DNA from: Leptolyngbya sp. BL0902
Lineage (GTDB): Bacteria; Cyanobacteriota; Cyanobacteriia; Phormidesmidales; Phormidesmidaceae
NCBI RefSeq assembly: GCF_016403105.1
Contig: NZ_CP046155.1
Span: 3,997,906-4,061,905, forward strand
DNA length: 64,000 bases
Reading direction: 5' to 3'
The first letter of the stretch is position 1; each line of letters starts with the position of its first letter. Positions 8,310-17,381 of this stretch are shown one piece after another. The position numbers and the translations under genes are program-made. The notes beneath the pieces are model-generated. The model was given only the letters and a program-made list of their open reading frames with translations, had not been told where the DNA came from and searched no databases.

Positions 8310-10010
8310 ATGGATAGTCCAGCGTTGCCTTGTTCGCTGATCTGTTCTGTAACTCAACCTAGCGCAACCCCTGTGGCAGATTCCGACCCCAAACCGTCTT
8401 CGGCTGATCGTTCTTCGGCCAACCGTTCCCTGGCCAACATTGCGGGCATTGTGGCGGTAGCGACGCTGATTAGCAAACTGGCGGGGCTGTTTCGGCAGCA
8501 GGCGATTGGAGCGGCCTTTGCGGTGGGGCCAGTGGCGGATGCCTATAGCTTTGCCTACATTATTCCTGGCTTTTTGCTGATTTTGCTGGGGGGCATCAAC
8601 GGCCCCTTCCACAGCGCCATTGTCAGCGTGGTGGCCAAACAGGATCGCAAGGATACGGCGGCCTTGCTGGAGGCGATCAATACCCTGGTGGGGCTGGTGC
8701 TGGTGGGCATTTCCATCGTACTTTTCCTGACGGCAGGGGGCATTATCGACACCATTGCCCCTGGCTTGGGCCAAACGGAACCCATCGCCCGCGACATTGC
8801 CGTACTGCAACTGCGGATTATGTCGCCCATGGCCCTGTTTGCGGGGCTGATTGGCATTGGCTTTGGGGCACTGAATGCCGATAGCCAGTTTTGGCTACCG
8901 TCGATTAGCCCGATTTTCTCCAGCGGTGCGGTGCTGCTGGGGTTGGGCCTGCTCTACGGGGCGATTGGGGCCAACATTACCAACGCCGACTATTTTCTGT
9001 TGGGCGGTGCCGTGCTGGCGGGCAGCACCCTAGCCGGGGCGGTGTTGCAGTGGTTGGCGCAACTTCCGGCCCTGTGGAAGTCTGGCCTAGGCCGACCCCG
9101 GCTGCGGTTTGACTGGAAACTGCCGGGGGTGCAGGACGTTTTTAAGGTGCTGATTCCGGCCACGCTGTCGTCGGGGATGCTGCAAATCAACCTGTTTACG
9201 GACTTGTTTTTTGCCTCGTTTATTCCCGGCACGGCGGCGGCGCTGAGCTACGCGAACCTCTTGGTGCAAACCCCGCTGGGCATCATTTCCAACGTAATTT
9301 TGGTGCCTTTTTTGCCGCTGTTTGCCCGGTTGGCCACCCCGGAACACTGGCCCGAACTGAAGGATCGCATCCGCCAAAGTCTTTTGTTTACGGCCCTGAC
9401 GATGCTGCCCTTGGGAGCGCTGTTTGTGGTGCTGGCCTCCCCCATTGTGCGGGTGATCTACGAACGCGGAGCCTTTGACGCCGACGCCTCGGCCATGGTG
9501 ACATCGCTGCTGATTGTTTACGGTCTGGGGATGTTTATCTACCTAGCGCGGGACGTTCTGGTGCGGGTCTTCTACGCCATGGGCGACGGCCAAACCCCCT
9601 TCCGCATTAGCCTGATCAACATTGTGCTAAACGGCGTACTAGATTTCTTCTTCATCCGCTGGATGGGCGCACCGGGTTTGGTGCTGGCCACCGTGGGGGT
9701 GAACCTGTTTTCCACCCTGGCGTTGACGGCTGTGCTGCACCGCCGCCTGCGGGGTCTACCCCTGCTGGAATGGACTGGCCTGATTGGCCTATTAGCCGGA
9801 CTCAGCGCCCTCTCAGGAACGGCAGCCTGGGGTACGTTGCAAGGGCTCGAACGCGGGCTAGGCACTTCAGGCATCGGCCCCTTGCTGTTGCAACTGCTGG
9901 TTCCCGGTGGCGTGGGCGTCCTGGTCTTCATCCTCGGAGCCTCCGTCTTACCCATCCCCGAAGTGCGGCAACTGGGCCAACGCCTCAGCCAACGCTTCCG
10001 CCGCCGCTAA
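8310..10010 (+). CDS. murJ: Lipid II flippase MurJ (MviN)
   Basis: A 566-residue MOP-superfamily protein with about 14 membrane segments that flips lipid II across the cytoplasmic membrane for peptidoglycan synthesis. NRSLANIAGIVAVATLISKL, GLFRQQAIGAAFAVGPVADA and FLLILLGGINGPFHSAIVSV are characteristic of cyanobacterial MurJ. Later segments (RVIYERGAFDADASAMVTSL, YAMGDGQTPFRISLINI) also fit. Starts at 8250, 8265 and 8310 are all in frame. Family alignments begin shortly before the RSLANIAG block, so 8310 was chosen, but the upstream ATGs lie in a duplicated 15-bp segment and cannot be excluded. Confidence 0.93.
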   Translation: MDSPALPCSLICSVTQPSATPVADSDPKPSSADRSSANRSLANIAGIVAVATLISKLAGLFRQQAIGAAFAVGPVADAYSFAYIIPGFLLILLGGINGPFHSAIVSVVAKQDRKDTAALLEAINTLVGLVLVGISIVLFLTAGGIIDTIAPGLGQTEPIARDIAVLQLRIMSPMALFAGLIGIGFGALNADSQFWLPSISPIFSSGAVLLGLGLLYGAIGANITNADYFLLGGAVLAGSTLAGAVLQWLAQLPALWKSGLGRPRLRFDWKLPGVQDVFKVLIPATLSSGMLQINLFTDLFFASFIPGTAAALSYANLLVQTPLGIISNVILVPFLPLFARLATPEHWPELKDRIRQSLLFTALTMLPLGALFVVLASPIVRVIYERGAFDADASAMVTSLLIVYGLGMFIYLARDVLVRVFYAMGDGQTPFRISLINIVLNGVLDFFFIRWMGAPGLVLATVGVNLFSTLALTAVLHRRLRGLPLLEWTGLIGLLAGLSALSGTAAWGTLQGLERGLGTSGIGPLLLQLLVPGGVGVLVFILGASVLPIPEVRQLGQRLSQRFRRR

Positions 10011-10059
10011 CCCGTTAACCCGTGGGGGCAAGGTCTCCTGGCCCTGTCCATGCCTCAAA

Positions 10060-11001
10060 CTAGTTCGGCAGGCGACTCAGGTGGTTTTGGGCCAAAACTG
10101 CCCAGTTCGATTGCCCCATGGTGAGGTACAGGTTGCGGGCAAATTCCAGCACCGTCCGGGCCTCTTCGTAGCGACCGAGCTGGATGAACGCCAGTCCCGC
10201 ACTAAAGTAGGCGTCGGCGTAGCTGCCGTTAATCTGAGTGGCCTGCCGGAAAGATTCCAGCGATTCCTCTACTCGCCCCTGGTTAAACCGGGCCAAGCCC
10301 AGGTTGTAATGGGCTTGGGGGTACAGGGGCTGAATGGCGAGGGCCTGCTGTAGGGCAGTTTCAGCCTCGCCAAATTGTTGCCGCTGCATATAAACGATGC
10401 CCCGCTGAAAGTGGGATTCTGGGGCTTGGGGGCTGTATTGCCCCGCCAGGGTGAAGGCGGCGAGGGCTTCATCTAAGCGGCCCTGCCCTTGGAGCACCAT
10501 CCCCAGGTTGTAGTGGGCATTGCCCAAATCTGGCTGAATTTGGATGGCGCGGCGCAGATAGGCTTCGGCTTGGTCAAGGTTGCCGCCTTCGATGAGGGCT
10601 CCCGCCAGGTTGGCATAGGCCATGGCAAATTGGGGATCCGACCGCACCGCCTGCCAAAAGGCCGATGCCGCCTCTTGTAACTTACCCTGCTGCCGAAACA
10701 ACAGGCCCAGGTTATAGTGCGCCGCCGCCATGTTGGGGTCTAGGGCAATGGCTTGCTCAAATTGGGCTTGGGCTTGGTCAGCTTGCCCCCGCTGAATCAA
10801 CATCAGCCCTTGATTTAGCGCCACCTCTGCCGCTGTGAGGTTATCGGTACTCTGGGCCAACGGCTGACCAACGTTGGCTAAGGTCGAGGGTGTTCGGGCC
10901 ATCGCCGAAGACCGGAAACCTGAGCTTTCACCCGCTAGGGTTACGATTCCTCCAATAACAACCCCAGCCAGCAACACCCGCCGCAACAAAAATCGAGCCA
11001 T
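10060..11001 (-). CDS. Exported TPR-repeat protein
   Basis: A 313-residue protein. The N-terminus (FLLRRVLLAGVVIGGIVTLA) is a signal peptide or membrane anchor. From about residue 55 to the end are seven consecutive tetratricopeptide repeats. Each shows the W/N-L-G-Y and A-P pattern, for example AAHYNLGLLFRQQGKLQEAA, NAHYNLGMVLQGQGRLDEAL and QAHYNLGLARFNQGRVEESL. TPR arrays form protein-binding superhelices. This one presumably acts in the periplasm or on the membrane as a scaffold, with an unknown partner. It is convergent with murJ. Confidence 0.85.
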   Translation of the reverse strand: MARFLLRRVLLAGVVIGGIVTLAGESSGFRSSAMARTPSTLANVGQPLAQSTDNLTAAEVALNQGLMLIQRGQADQAQAQFEQAIALDPNMAAAHYNLGLLFRQQGKLQEAASAFWQAVRSDPQFAMAYANLAGALIEGGNLDQAEAYLRRAIQIQPDLGNAHYNLGMVLQGQGRLDEALAAFTLAGQYSPQAPESHFQRGIVYMQRQQFGEAETALQQALAIQPLYPQAHYNLGLARFNQGRVEESLESFRQATQINGSYADAYFSAGLAFIQLGRYEEARTVLEFARNLYLTMGQSNWAVLAQNHLSRLPN

Positions 11002-11142
11002 AGCTGCACAATGTCAGAACTGTCTGCGCGATTAGACGCCCCTAACGATATAAAGGTGCCTCGCTTTTTTCAACCCATTGCCTTGCCCCTGTCCCCTACG
11101 ACCCGATAACATCCCCGTTGATGAATCCCTGGATTGGCTAGA

Positions 11143-11820
11143 ATGCGACCTCTCAAACTGCTGTTAATTCGCCATGGTCAATCCCAGGGCAATGTGGAAG
11201 GCCGCATGGAAGGCTGGTCATCGACAGGGTTAACCCCCTGGGGGCAAGAACAAGCCCAGCGCCTAGGGCAGCGCCTTGCCGCAGAAAACTGGCTGCCTAC
11301 CCATGTCTATTGCAGCCCACTGCAACGGGCCACAGAAACCCTAGATGCCATAGCTTCAGAGGTCTGGGAAAGCACCGAAAGCCCTATCGCCCCGGTATTC
11401 CACGACGACCTGCGAGAAAAACACCAGGGCATCTTCACGGGGCTAACTTGGGCCAAGGCGCAGGTTCAGTATCCTGACCTCTGCCAACGACTGGAAACCT
11501 CCCTTGATTGGGTGCCCATTCCTGAGGCAGAATCCTTGCAAAACGGGCACCAACGAGCCCAGCGCTTTGTGGATGCCCTATTGCAGCAGCACCGCAACGG
11601 CGACCAGGTTTGGGTGATCAGCCATCAGTGGATTTTGCAGCACATCCTTGCCTGTTTGCTGGGCTGCGAGCGCACCTGGGGTATTCCCTTGGGCCACACC
11701 GCCATCACCGAACTCTGGATAGATCGTGACCGCTGGTTTGACGCTGACCTCGGTCATCGGCTGAATACCGAACTCTGGCGCATCCAGCACCTCAACGATC
11801 AGGCCCACATCTCTCCTTAG
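11143..11820 (+). CDS. Histidine phosphatase family protein (GpmB/CobC-like)
   Basis: A 225-residue phosphatase. The catalytic phospho-histidine motif is LLLIRHGQSQGN at residues 5-16. The second catalytic histidine is in VWVISHQWILQHIL. An Arg-Gln-Arg-like segment is at HVYCSPLQRATETLDAI, and the proton-donor Glu region is DLREKHQGIFTGL. This is the branch of phosphoglycerate-mutase-like enzymes that mostly hydrolyse phosphate esters. The actual substrate is unknown. The frame runs back to a TTG at 11134, but the ATG at 11143 starts directly at the core strand. Confidence 0.85.
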   Translation: MRPLKLLLIRHGQSQGNVEGRMEGWSSTGLTPWGQEQAQRLGQRLAAENWLPTHVYCSPLQRATETLDAIASEVWESTESPIAPVFHDDLREKHQGIFTGLTWAKAQVQYPDLCQRLETSLDWVPIPEAESLQNGHQRAQRFVDALLQQHRNGDQVWVISHQWILQHILACLLGCERTWGIPLGHTAITELWIDRDRWFDADLGHRLNTELWRIQHLNDQAHISP

Positions 11821-11888
11821 ACTGTGACGATTCGCAACGCTTCTGTTTAGGATGGAACCTGACGCTCTAACTGGTTTGGCGGCATCCT

Positions 11889-13439
11889 ATGGCTTCTCGT
11901 CCCGATATTCTCTTCCTCGTGCTCGATACCCAGCGGGTGGATCGCCTCTCCTGCTACGGCTACGACAAGCCCACCTCGCCCCATTTAGACGCCCTCGCCG
12001 CCGAGGCCACCCGCTTTACCCAGGCCATTGCCGCCGCCCAGTGGACGGTGCCCTCCCATGCCTCCATGTTCACGGGGCTGTACCCTTCCGAGCACACCAT
12101 GGTGCAGTCCTATTCGGTGTTGCCGTCCGACCTGCCCACCCTGGCGGAACGCCTAGAGGCCAGCGGCTACTACACAGCGGGCTTTTGCAACAATCCCCTG
12201 GTGGGCGTGATTAACAACGGTCTGCGGCGGGGCTTCACCAGTTTTTTGAATTACAGCGGCCTGTTGACCTCCAAGCCCAACCAGGCGGGCAGTCATCCCG
12301 GCTTGGTGAGCCGCTATCGGCAGTGGTTTAAGCGCCAAGTAGCGGGGGTGCTCAACCGAGTACAGGATGCCTTTGCCCGTTCCGATGCGCTGCTGGCCCT
12401 GAGCTTTACGCCGCTGATGGTGCCCCTGTGGCAAACCGCCCTCAGCTTTAAGGGCAACGGCCCCAAATCCCTTGACGACACCGCCAACCTGCTGATCCAC
12501 CGCCACGGCACCCAGGCCGATCAGCCCGTCTTCGCCTTTGTGAACCTGATGGGCACCCACATGCCCTACCACCCGCCCCGCCGCTACATCGAACAATTTG
12601 CCCCCCACGTTTTGGCCGACCGCAAGGCCCAAACCTTTTTGCAGCGCTTCAACGGCGATGTCTACGGCTGGCTAGCTCCCCTCACCGGAGCCTTGGATGA
12701 CCACCAAAAGCAAACCCTCGACGGCATGTACGATGCCGAAGTGGCTTATCAAGATGCACTCTTGGGCCAATTTTTCCAGCGTCTCAAGGATTCTGGTCGT
12801 TTGGATAACACCCTCGTCATCCTCTGCGCCGACCATGGGGAACACCTGGGCGAAAAGCAGTTCATGGGTCACAGCCTGTCGATTTATAACGAACTGGTGC
12901 GGGTGCCCCTGATCATCCGCGATCCCCAAAACCGCCTGGTTCAGGGCACTACGATGGATGGCGTCGTCTCCACCCGCCGCCTGTTCCACACCGTCCTCGC
13001 TGCCGCAGGCATCGCCAACGACAAAGAACTCGCCCTCGACCTAATCCACAGCCAGGATGAATCCCGCAGCCACGACTATGTGTTTGCCGAAGCCATTCCG
13101 CCCCAAAACGTGGTGAACCTCATGCAAAAACGCCAGCCGGAACTGGTGCGAGAAATGAGCTGTGATCGCGTCCGCCGTGCCGTGTGGATGGGCCAACACA
13201 AGCTGATCGAAACCGAAGGCTCCGACGCCGAACTCTACGATGTGCTGGAAGACCCCACCGAAGCCCTCGACCTCAGCGCCATCCTGCCCGAAAACGTGGA
13301 AGCCCTGCAAGATTGCCTCCAAGCCTTTGCGGATAGGTCTGACCGTTCCCTCGCCCAAGCCACCCCCACCCGCGCCACCGACTACGACGACCCCGAAGTG
13401 CGCCGCCGCCTAGAAGAATTAGGGTATTTAGAGGATTAA
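11889..13439 (+). CDS. Sulfatase-fold (alkaline phosphatase superfamily) hydrolase with Thr at the nucleophile position
   Basis: A 516-residue member of the sulfatase/phosphoesterase family PF00884. Metal-binding and fold motifs are present: LFLVLDTQRVDRLSCYGYD, the late CADHGEHLGEK, and the C-terminal EVRRRLEELGYLE typical of sulfatases. The nucleophile motif is WTVPSHASMFTG. The usual Cys or Ser of C/S-x-P-x-R is Thr, and the Arg is His. The formylglycine modification needed for classical sulfatases is therefore impossible, and a phosphoesterase or phosphotransferase role is more likely. No signal peptide is evident. It follows the histidine phosphatase by 68 bases on the same strand. Confidence 0.85.
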   Translation: MASRPDILFLVLDTQRVDRLSCYGYDKPTSPHLDALAAEATRFTQAIAAAQWTVPSHASMFTGLYPSEHTMVQSYSVLPSDLPTLAERLEASGYYTAGFCNNPLVGVINNGLRRGFTSFLNYSGLLTSKPNQAGSHPGLVSRYRQWFKRQVAGVLNRVQDAFARSDALLALSFTPLMVPLWQTALSFKGNGPKSLDDTANLLIHRHGTQADQPVFAFVNLMGTHMPYHPPRRYIEQFAPHVLADRKAQTFLQRFNGDVYGWLAPLTGALDDHQKQTLDGMYDAEVAYQDALLGQFFQRLKDSGRLDNTLVILCADHGEHLGEKQFMGHSLSIYNELVRVPLIIRDPQNRLVQGTTMDGVVSTRRLFHTVLAAAGIANDKELALDLIHSQDESRSHDYVFAEAIPPQNVVNLMQKRQPELVREMSCDRVRRAVWMGQHKLIETEGSDAELYDVLEDPTEALDLSAILPENVEALQDCLQAFADRSDRSLAQATPTRATDYDDPEVRRRLEELGYLED

Positions 13440-13451
13440 AGGACGCTGATT

Positions 13452-13910
13452 ATGCCTTTAGAACAGACCTCATCGAAGCTTAGTGATCTGTATAGACAGG
13501 ACTACATCCTCTGGCTAGAAAAAACCTGTCAAAAACTAGCAGAAAAGCGATTTGAAGATCTAGATTTGCCTAACTTACTGGAAGAACTGAGCGATATGGG
13601 GCGAAGTGAAAAACGAGCATTAATCAGCAATGTTATTGTGGTGTTAATGCATCTTTTGAAATATGCCTATCAGCCCCAGAAGCGATCTAACAGTTGGCGG
13701 TTCACTCTCAAAGAACATCGTCGTCGCATCCATGAATCCCTTAAGGAAAGCCCCAGCCTGAGAGCCTATTTGCTTCAAAACTTTGACGAATGCTACTGTG
13801 AAGCAAGAGACTTAGCCGCTACCGAAACTGGATTAGACGCAAGCGTTTTCCCTGAATCCAGCCCTTTCTCGACGGAACAAACCCTAGACCGAGACTTTTT
13901 ACCAGCTTAG
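13452..13910 (+). CDS. DUF29 family protein
   Basis: A 152-residue protein matching DUF29, a small helical family highly expanded in cyanobacteria. The order LYRQDYILWLEKTCQKL, then DLPNLLEELSDMGRSEKRAL, VVLMHLLKYAYQP, and RRIHESLKESPSLR is diagnostic. The function of the family is unknown. It starts 12 bases after the sulfatase-fold gene, so the two are probably co-transcribed, but no functional link is implied. Its composition is more AT-rich than the sulfatase gene, which may indicate later acquisition. Confidence 0.85.
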   Translation: MPLEQTSSKLSDLYRQDYILWLEKTCQKLAEKRFEDLDLPNLLEELSDMGRSEKRALISNVIVVLMHLLKYAYQPQKRSNSWRFTLKEHRRRIHESLKESPSLRAYLLQNFDECYCEARDLAATETGLDASVFPESSPFSTEQTLDRDFLPA

Positions 13911-13959
13911 TCCCGCTACACAATCTCAGAGCAGCACGGCCTAGGCTGGGATGCTGATC

Positions 13960-15525
13960 TTAGGTGGGCTGAATCAGGTCAGTCAACACCTGCTGAAGGT
14001 CGGCGGTGAGGTTTTCCACGGCAGCTTTAGCGGCACGGCGCGATCCGGCATAGGCATCCCAACGTTCGCTGATGTTCATCGGCTGGCCGAGGGTGATGAT
14101 GGCCTGTCGGCGACCGAGCTGGGGGCGTTTGGGGACGGCGGTGCCCTTCACCCGTTCCACCAGGTCAAACAGGATGAGGCTGGTTTCGGCAAGGCGTTCA
14201 AAGCTGGGATTTTCGCCAGCGTGGTCGCCGCTGACGGCCACAAAGCTTTCGACTAGGCGCATGTGGCGCAGATGCAGGCGGGCAGCTTCGGCCATCCAGT
14301 TAGCTAGGCCCCGGTCGAAGGGGGATAGGCGGTCGGGGTGGTCAATATCTTCGCGGTAGATGTACATCCATCCCGCTTCTTCTAGGCGACGGCAGCGGGT
14401 TTCGAGGGTGCCGCTGTGGGGCAGGCCAAAAAATTGCTCCCCTACTTCCAGCGCACGATTCAGCAAGGGTTTCAGCCGTCGGGCAATGTCGTTGCCGGAA
14501 AGGGCTTGAGCGGATGGCGTGGCCAACGATGGGGCTGACTCAATAGGCTGCTCCGTTCCAGAAGGCTGTGATGACGCCGGATTAGACTCAGGTGAGAGGC
14601 CCGTCTCGGAGTTCTTCGAGGATTGCTCCATTTCTGGCCAGGGGCCGCCGTAGAAGCGGGCATAGAACTGCTCCATTTGGCCCAGCAGGTGATGCCCCAG
14701 GGCGATCAGTCTTGGGTAGTAGTCTACGGCGGTGGCGGTAGTCGGCAACGATTGCACCGCGATCCCACAGTCGGCCTCTAGCTGGCTCAGCAAACGGTTT
14801 AGCGCCGCCCAGTCGGGCTTGGGATAGACATACTGCAACCCCACGGGCAACAGGATCACCGCTTCGGGCCGCTGGGCCTTGTGCAAGTCCTCCACCGCCC
14901 AAAAGGCGACCTGGGCCGTCCCCGGTTCTAGGGGGCTAATAACTTCTCCGTGGCCGTTGGTGGCACCTTCGGGGGCAATGGTGACGGGAAACGGGCCGTT
15001 GACAAGGTGTTCTCGCACCGATTTGAGCGCCTTCAAATCTAGCCGCCGCCCCCGATGCACCGGAATGCCGCCCATGCTGGCAAAGAACCACTCCAGCCAT
15101 TTCCCGGCCCACAGGGGCATCCCTCGGTCGTACATAAAAAAGCTGTGGATGGGTCGCCGCAGGGCAATGCCCTTGGCCTGGGCGGCACGGGGCACCAGCC
15201 GCGAAAACAGATACGACAAACTGAGGGGATCATCTACCTGACTATGGCGAAAAGCCATCAATAGCCGAATCTTGCCCTGCTGAAACTGGTGAAACAACTC
15301 CGCCAGCACCTCAGGATTGGGACAGGTGACGGGCCAAATGCCCACGGGCAACCAGGGCCGCAGCCGCACCCGCAACAAAAACGGTAGGCAAAAATAGCCG
15401 CCGCGCACCACCCATTCTCGGTAGTGGGGCGGAATGAACCCCATCCGGGGCTGCACTTTTTTGGATTCAGGCACAGATCCCTCCAGCGCAGTAGACCACC
15501 AGGCTCTTCCCTGGGGATGGCCCAT
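13960..15525 (-). CDS. Glycerol-3-phosphate/lysophosphatidate acyltransferase-like protein (PlsC domain)
   Basis: A 521-residue protein. The PlsC-type acyltransferase core lies in the N-terminal half. The catalytic H-x4-D is FRHSQVDDPL near residue 94. A later GGIPVHRGRRLDLKAL and VTIAPEGATNGHGE correspond to acyltransferase motifs II and III. Residues about 300-345 are a Ser/Pro-rich linker. The C-terminal third is helical, without a recognised domain. The expected reaction is acyl transfer to glycerol-3-phosphate or a lysophospholipid at the membrane, but other acceptors are possible. The ATG at 15525 is used. A later Met (near 15444) would remove a non-conserved head. Confidence 0.75.
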   Translation of the reverse strand: MGHPQGRAWWSTALEGSVPESKKVQPRMGFIPPHYREWVVRGGYFCLPFLLRVRLRPWLPVGIWPVTCPNPEVLAELFHQFQQGKIRLLMAFRHSQVDDPLSLSYLFSRLVPRAAQAKGIALRRPIHSFFMYDRGMPLWAGKWLEWFFASMGGIPVHRGRRLDLKALKSVREHLVNGPFPVTIAPEGATNGHGEVISPLEPGTAQVAFWAVEDLHKAQRPEAVILLPVGLQYVYPKPDWAALNRLLSQLEADCGIAVQSLPTTATAVDYYPRLIALGHHLLGQMEQFYARFYGGPWPEMEQSSKNSETGLSPESNPASSQPSGTEQPIESAPSLATPSAQALSGNDIARRLKPLLNRALEVGEQFFGLPHSGTLETRCRRLEEAGWMYIYREDIDHPDRLSPFDRGLANWMAEAARLHLRHMRLVESFVAVSGDHAGENPSFERLAETSLILFDLVERVKGTAVPKRPQLGRRQAIITLGQPMNISERWDAYAGSRRAAKAAVENLTADLQQVLTDLIQPT

Positions 15526-15530
15526 CCACC

Positions 15531-15809
15531 TTAGTCGATTTCGGGGTGTTCTAGATCGTTACCATCGGGGCGACCATAGACTGAGGGCGGACGATCACTG
15601 CTCCAGGCCCACCAGGCCGTTTCGCATTCGCCGCAGCGATAAAACTCCTGCCACTTGCGCCGATGATTCTCCCCATAAACCGGAGATCGGCGGTTAATCC
15701 ACACCGCCTGGGCCTGCTGGCTGCTGGCTCCACAGCGGGGGCAGCAAAACGCAGTGGCATGGCTGGCCGAAGCCGTCCAGTCGGGCGGGAGAGGGGAAAA
15801 AGCGTCCAT
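15531..15809 (-). CDS. Small zinc-ribbon protein of unknown function
   Basis: A 92-residue protein. It has two cysteine pairs, FCCPRCGASS near residue 23 and YRCGECETAWW near residue 60, spaced as in a zinc ribbon. The first half starts MDAFSPLPPDWTASAS. An alternative upstream start at 15836 adds nine residues. It ends five bases before the start of the acyltransferase on the same strand, so they are likely co-transcribed. Similar small zinc-ribbon hypothetical proteins appear to recur in cyanobacteria. No function can be assigned. Confidence 0.6.
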   Translation of the reverse strand: MDAFSPLPPDWTASASHATAFCCPRCGASSQQAQAVWINRRSPVYGENHRRKWQEFYRCGECETAWWAWSSDRPPSVYGRPDGNDLEHPEID

Positions 15810-15993
15810 AAACAAGGCAGCGCGACGATAGGCCACGCCCTAGAGCATACCTCCAATATTATGGGGTGCTAGACCATCCTAGACGATCTTGATACCGCGC
15901 AATTCCGCTGGAATCCGTCGGTCGTTAAGGGTTTGGAGGGCATTGGCCCAGTCCATCAACGCTATGATAGGGCGGCCCTGACGAGCCATCGCC

Positions 15994-16743
15994 ATGACCT
16001 CCCCCTGGATTGCCTACAACGACCTCGCCTGGACAGAAGACTGGCTTGCCGATCCTGCCGACTACGAAGACGAAGTCGCAACCTTCGTAGGGCTAATTCA
16101 GCGGTATGCCGCCACGCCACCCCAAACCCTGCTGCATCTGGGAAGCGGGGCCGGGGGGATGGATCACGTCCTCAAGCGGCACTTTACCCTCACCGGGGTG
16201 GATCTGAGCGCAGGCATGTTGGCCAAAGCCAGAGCCACCCACCCCGATATCGAGTACCTCGAAGGCGATATGCGGACGCTGCGACTGGGGCGGCGGTTTG
16301 ATGCTGTGGCTATCCCCGACAGCATCGACTACATGGCCAGCTTGGAGGATCTCCGCCGCGCCATCGCCACCGCCGTTGCCCACCTGAAGCCGGGGGGCGT
16401 TCTCCTGGTGGTGGGCAAACCCCAGGAGCAATTCCAAAACAACAACTTTGCCTACACGGGGGAGAGTCAGGGCATCCACATCACCGTTTTAGAAAATAAC
16501 TACATCAATCCCCACCGCCCCAACACCTACGAGGCCACGCTCATCTACCTGATTCGCCAGGGCGGGGAACTGACGATGCATCAGGATCGCCACATCCTGG
16601 GTCTGTTCCCCCAAGCCACCTGGGAACAGGTCTTTCGGGAGGCTGGCCTGACACTACACCAACACACCCTCGACGGCATTTACGACCCCTACCTACTGGC
16701 TGATGGCTGCTATCCGCAAACCATTTTTGTCGGCGTAAACTAG
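15994..16743 (+). CDS. Class I SAM-dependent methyltransferase
   Basis: A 249-residue Rossmann-fold methyltransferase. Motif I is LLHLGSGAGGMDHVL, the acidic ribose-binding residue is in LTGVDLSAGML, motif II is YLEGDMRTLRLG, and the post-II segment is VAHLKPGGVLLVVGKP. N-terminal residues SPWIAYNDLAWTEDWLADP are typical of the group with a YNxxAWxYD-like opening. The substrate is unknown. It is followed 31 bases later by a Uma2 gene on the same strand. Confidence 0.88.
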   Translation: MTSPWIAYNDLAWTEDWLADPADYEDEVATFVGLIQRYAATPPQTLLHLGSGAGGMDHVLKRHFTLTGVDLSAGMLAKARATHPDIEYLEGDMRTLRLGRRFDAVAIPDSIDYMASLEDLRRAIATAVAHLKPGGVLLVVGKPQEQFQNNNFAYTGESQGIHITVLENNYINPHRPNTYEATLIYLIRQGGELTMHQDRHILGLFPQATWEQVFREAGLTLHQHTLDGIYDPYLLADGCYPQTIFVGVN

Positions 16744-16774
16744 GGGCAAGGCCAGTCCTGTGGAGCCATGACCG

Positions 16775-17374
16775 ATGATTGCCGAACCCAAATTTATGCC
16801 CATGTCGCCCCAGGACTACCTCGCCTGGGAAGCTCAGCAGCATGAAAAATACGCCTACGTAGACGGCGAAGTTTTCGCCATGACCGGGGGCACCATTCCC
16901 CATAACCTGATTGCGCTAAACCTGGCTTCTGCCCTAAAATCCCATCTACGAAAAAAGGGCTGTTTGGTGGTGATGGCCGATGTGAAAGTGCAGGTTTCTC
17001 GCCATGGCCCCTATCACTATCCTGATGTGATGGTCAGTTGCGATCCTAGGGACAAAAAGGCCATCAAGCTGATTCAACACCCTTGCCTGATTGTTGAGGT
17101 ACTGTCTCCCAGCACCGCCGCCTACGACCGGAGCGACAAATTCACCCACTATCGCAAAATTCCCACCCTGCAAGACTACGTCCTGATTGATGCCGAAGAA
17201 ATTAGCGTTGATCGCTATCGCCGCATTGCCGACCGCCATTGGGATTTGCAAACCTACCTGGCCGGAGAAACCCTAGATTTACCCAGCCTTGATTGGGAAA
17301 TTCCCCTGGATCACATTTACGAAGACGTACCACTCTCATCCCAAGACAGCGCAGACGATAACGAAGCCCCGTAG
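16775..17374 (+). CDS. Uma2 family (DUF820) putative endonuclease
   Basis: A 199-residue protein of the Uma2/DUF820 family, with a PD-(D/E)XK-like fold, among the most expanded families in cyanobacteria. The features are MSPQDYLAWEAQQHEKYAYV near the start, the Glu/Asp motif HYPDVMVSC, and CLIVEVLSPSTAAYDRSDKF with the catalytic-type ExL. YRKIPTLQDYVLIDAEE completes the core. The acidic tail (about residues 184-199) is variable. The biological role is unknown and a nuclease activity is only inferred from the fold. Confidence 0.88.
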   Translation: MIAEPKFMPMSPQDYLAWEAQQHEKYAYVDGEVFAMTGGTIPHNLIALNLASALKSHLRKKGCLVVMADVKVQVSRHGPYHYPDVMVSCDPRDKKAIKLIQHPCLIVEVLSPSTAAYDRSDKFTHYRKIPTLQDYVLIDAEEISVDRYRRIADRHWDLQTYLAGETLDLPSLDWEIPLDHIYEDVPLSSQDSADDNEAP

Positions 17375-17381
17375 GTTAGCC

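Noticed and set aside
13958..13970. Another copy of the 41-bp unit (GATCTTAGGTGG)
   Set aside because: A single 12-base match at the acyltransferase stop with no further similarity around it is compatible with chance.
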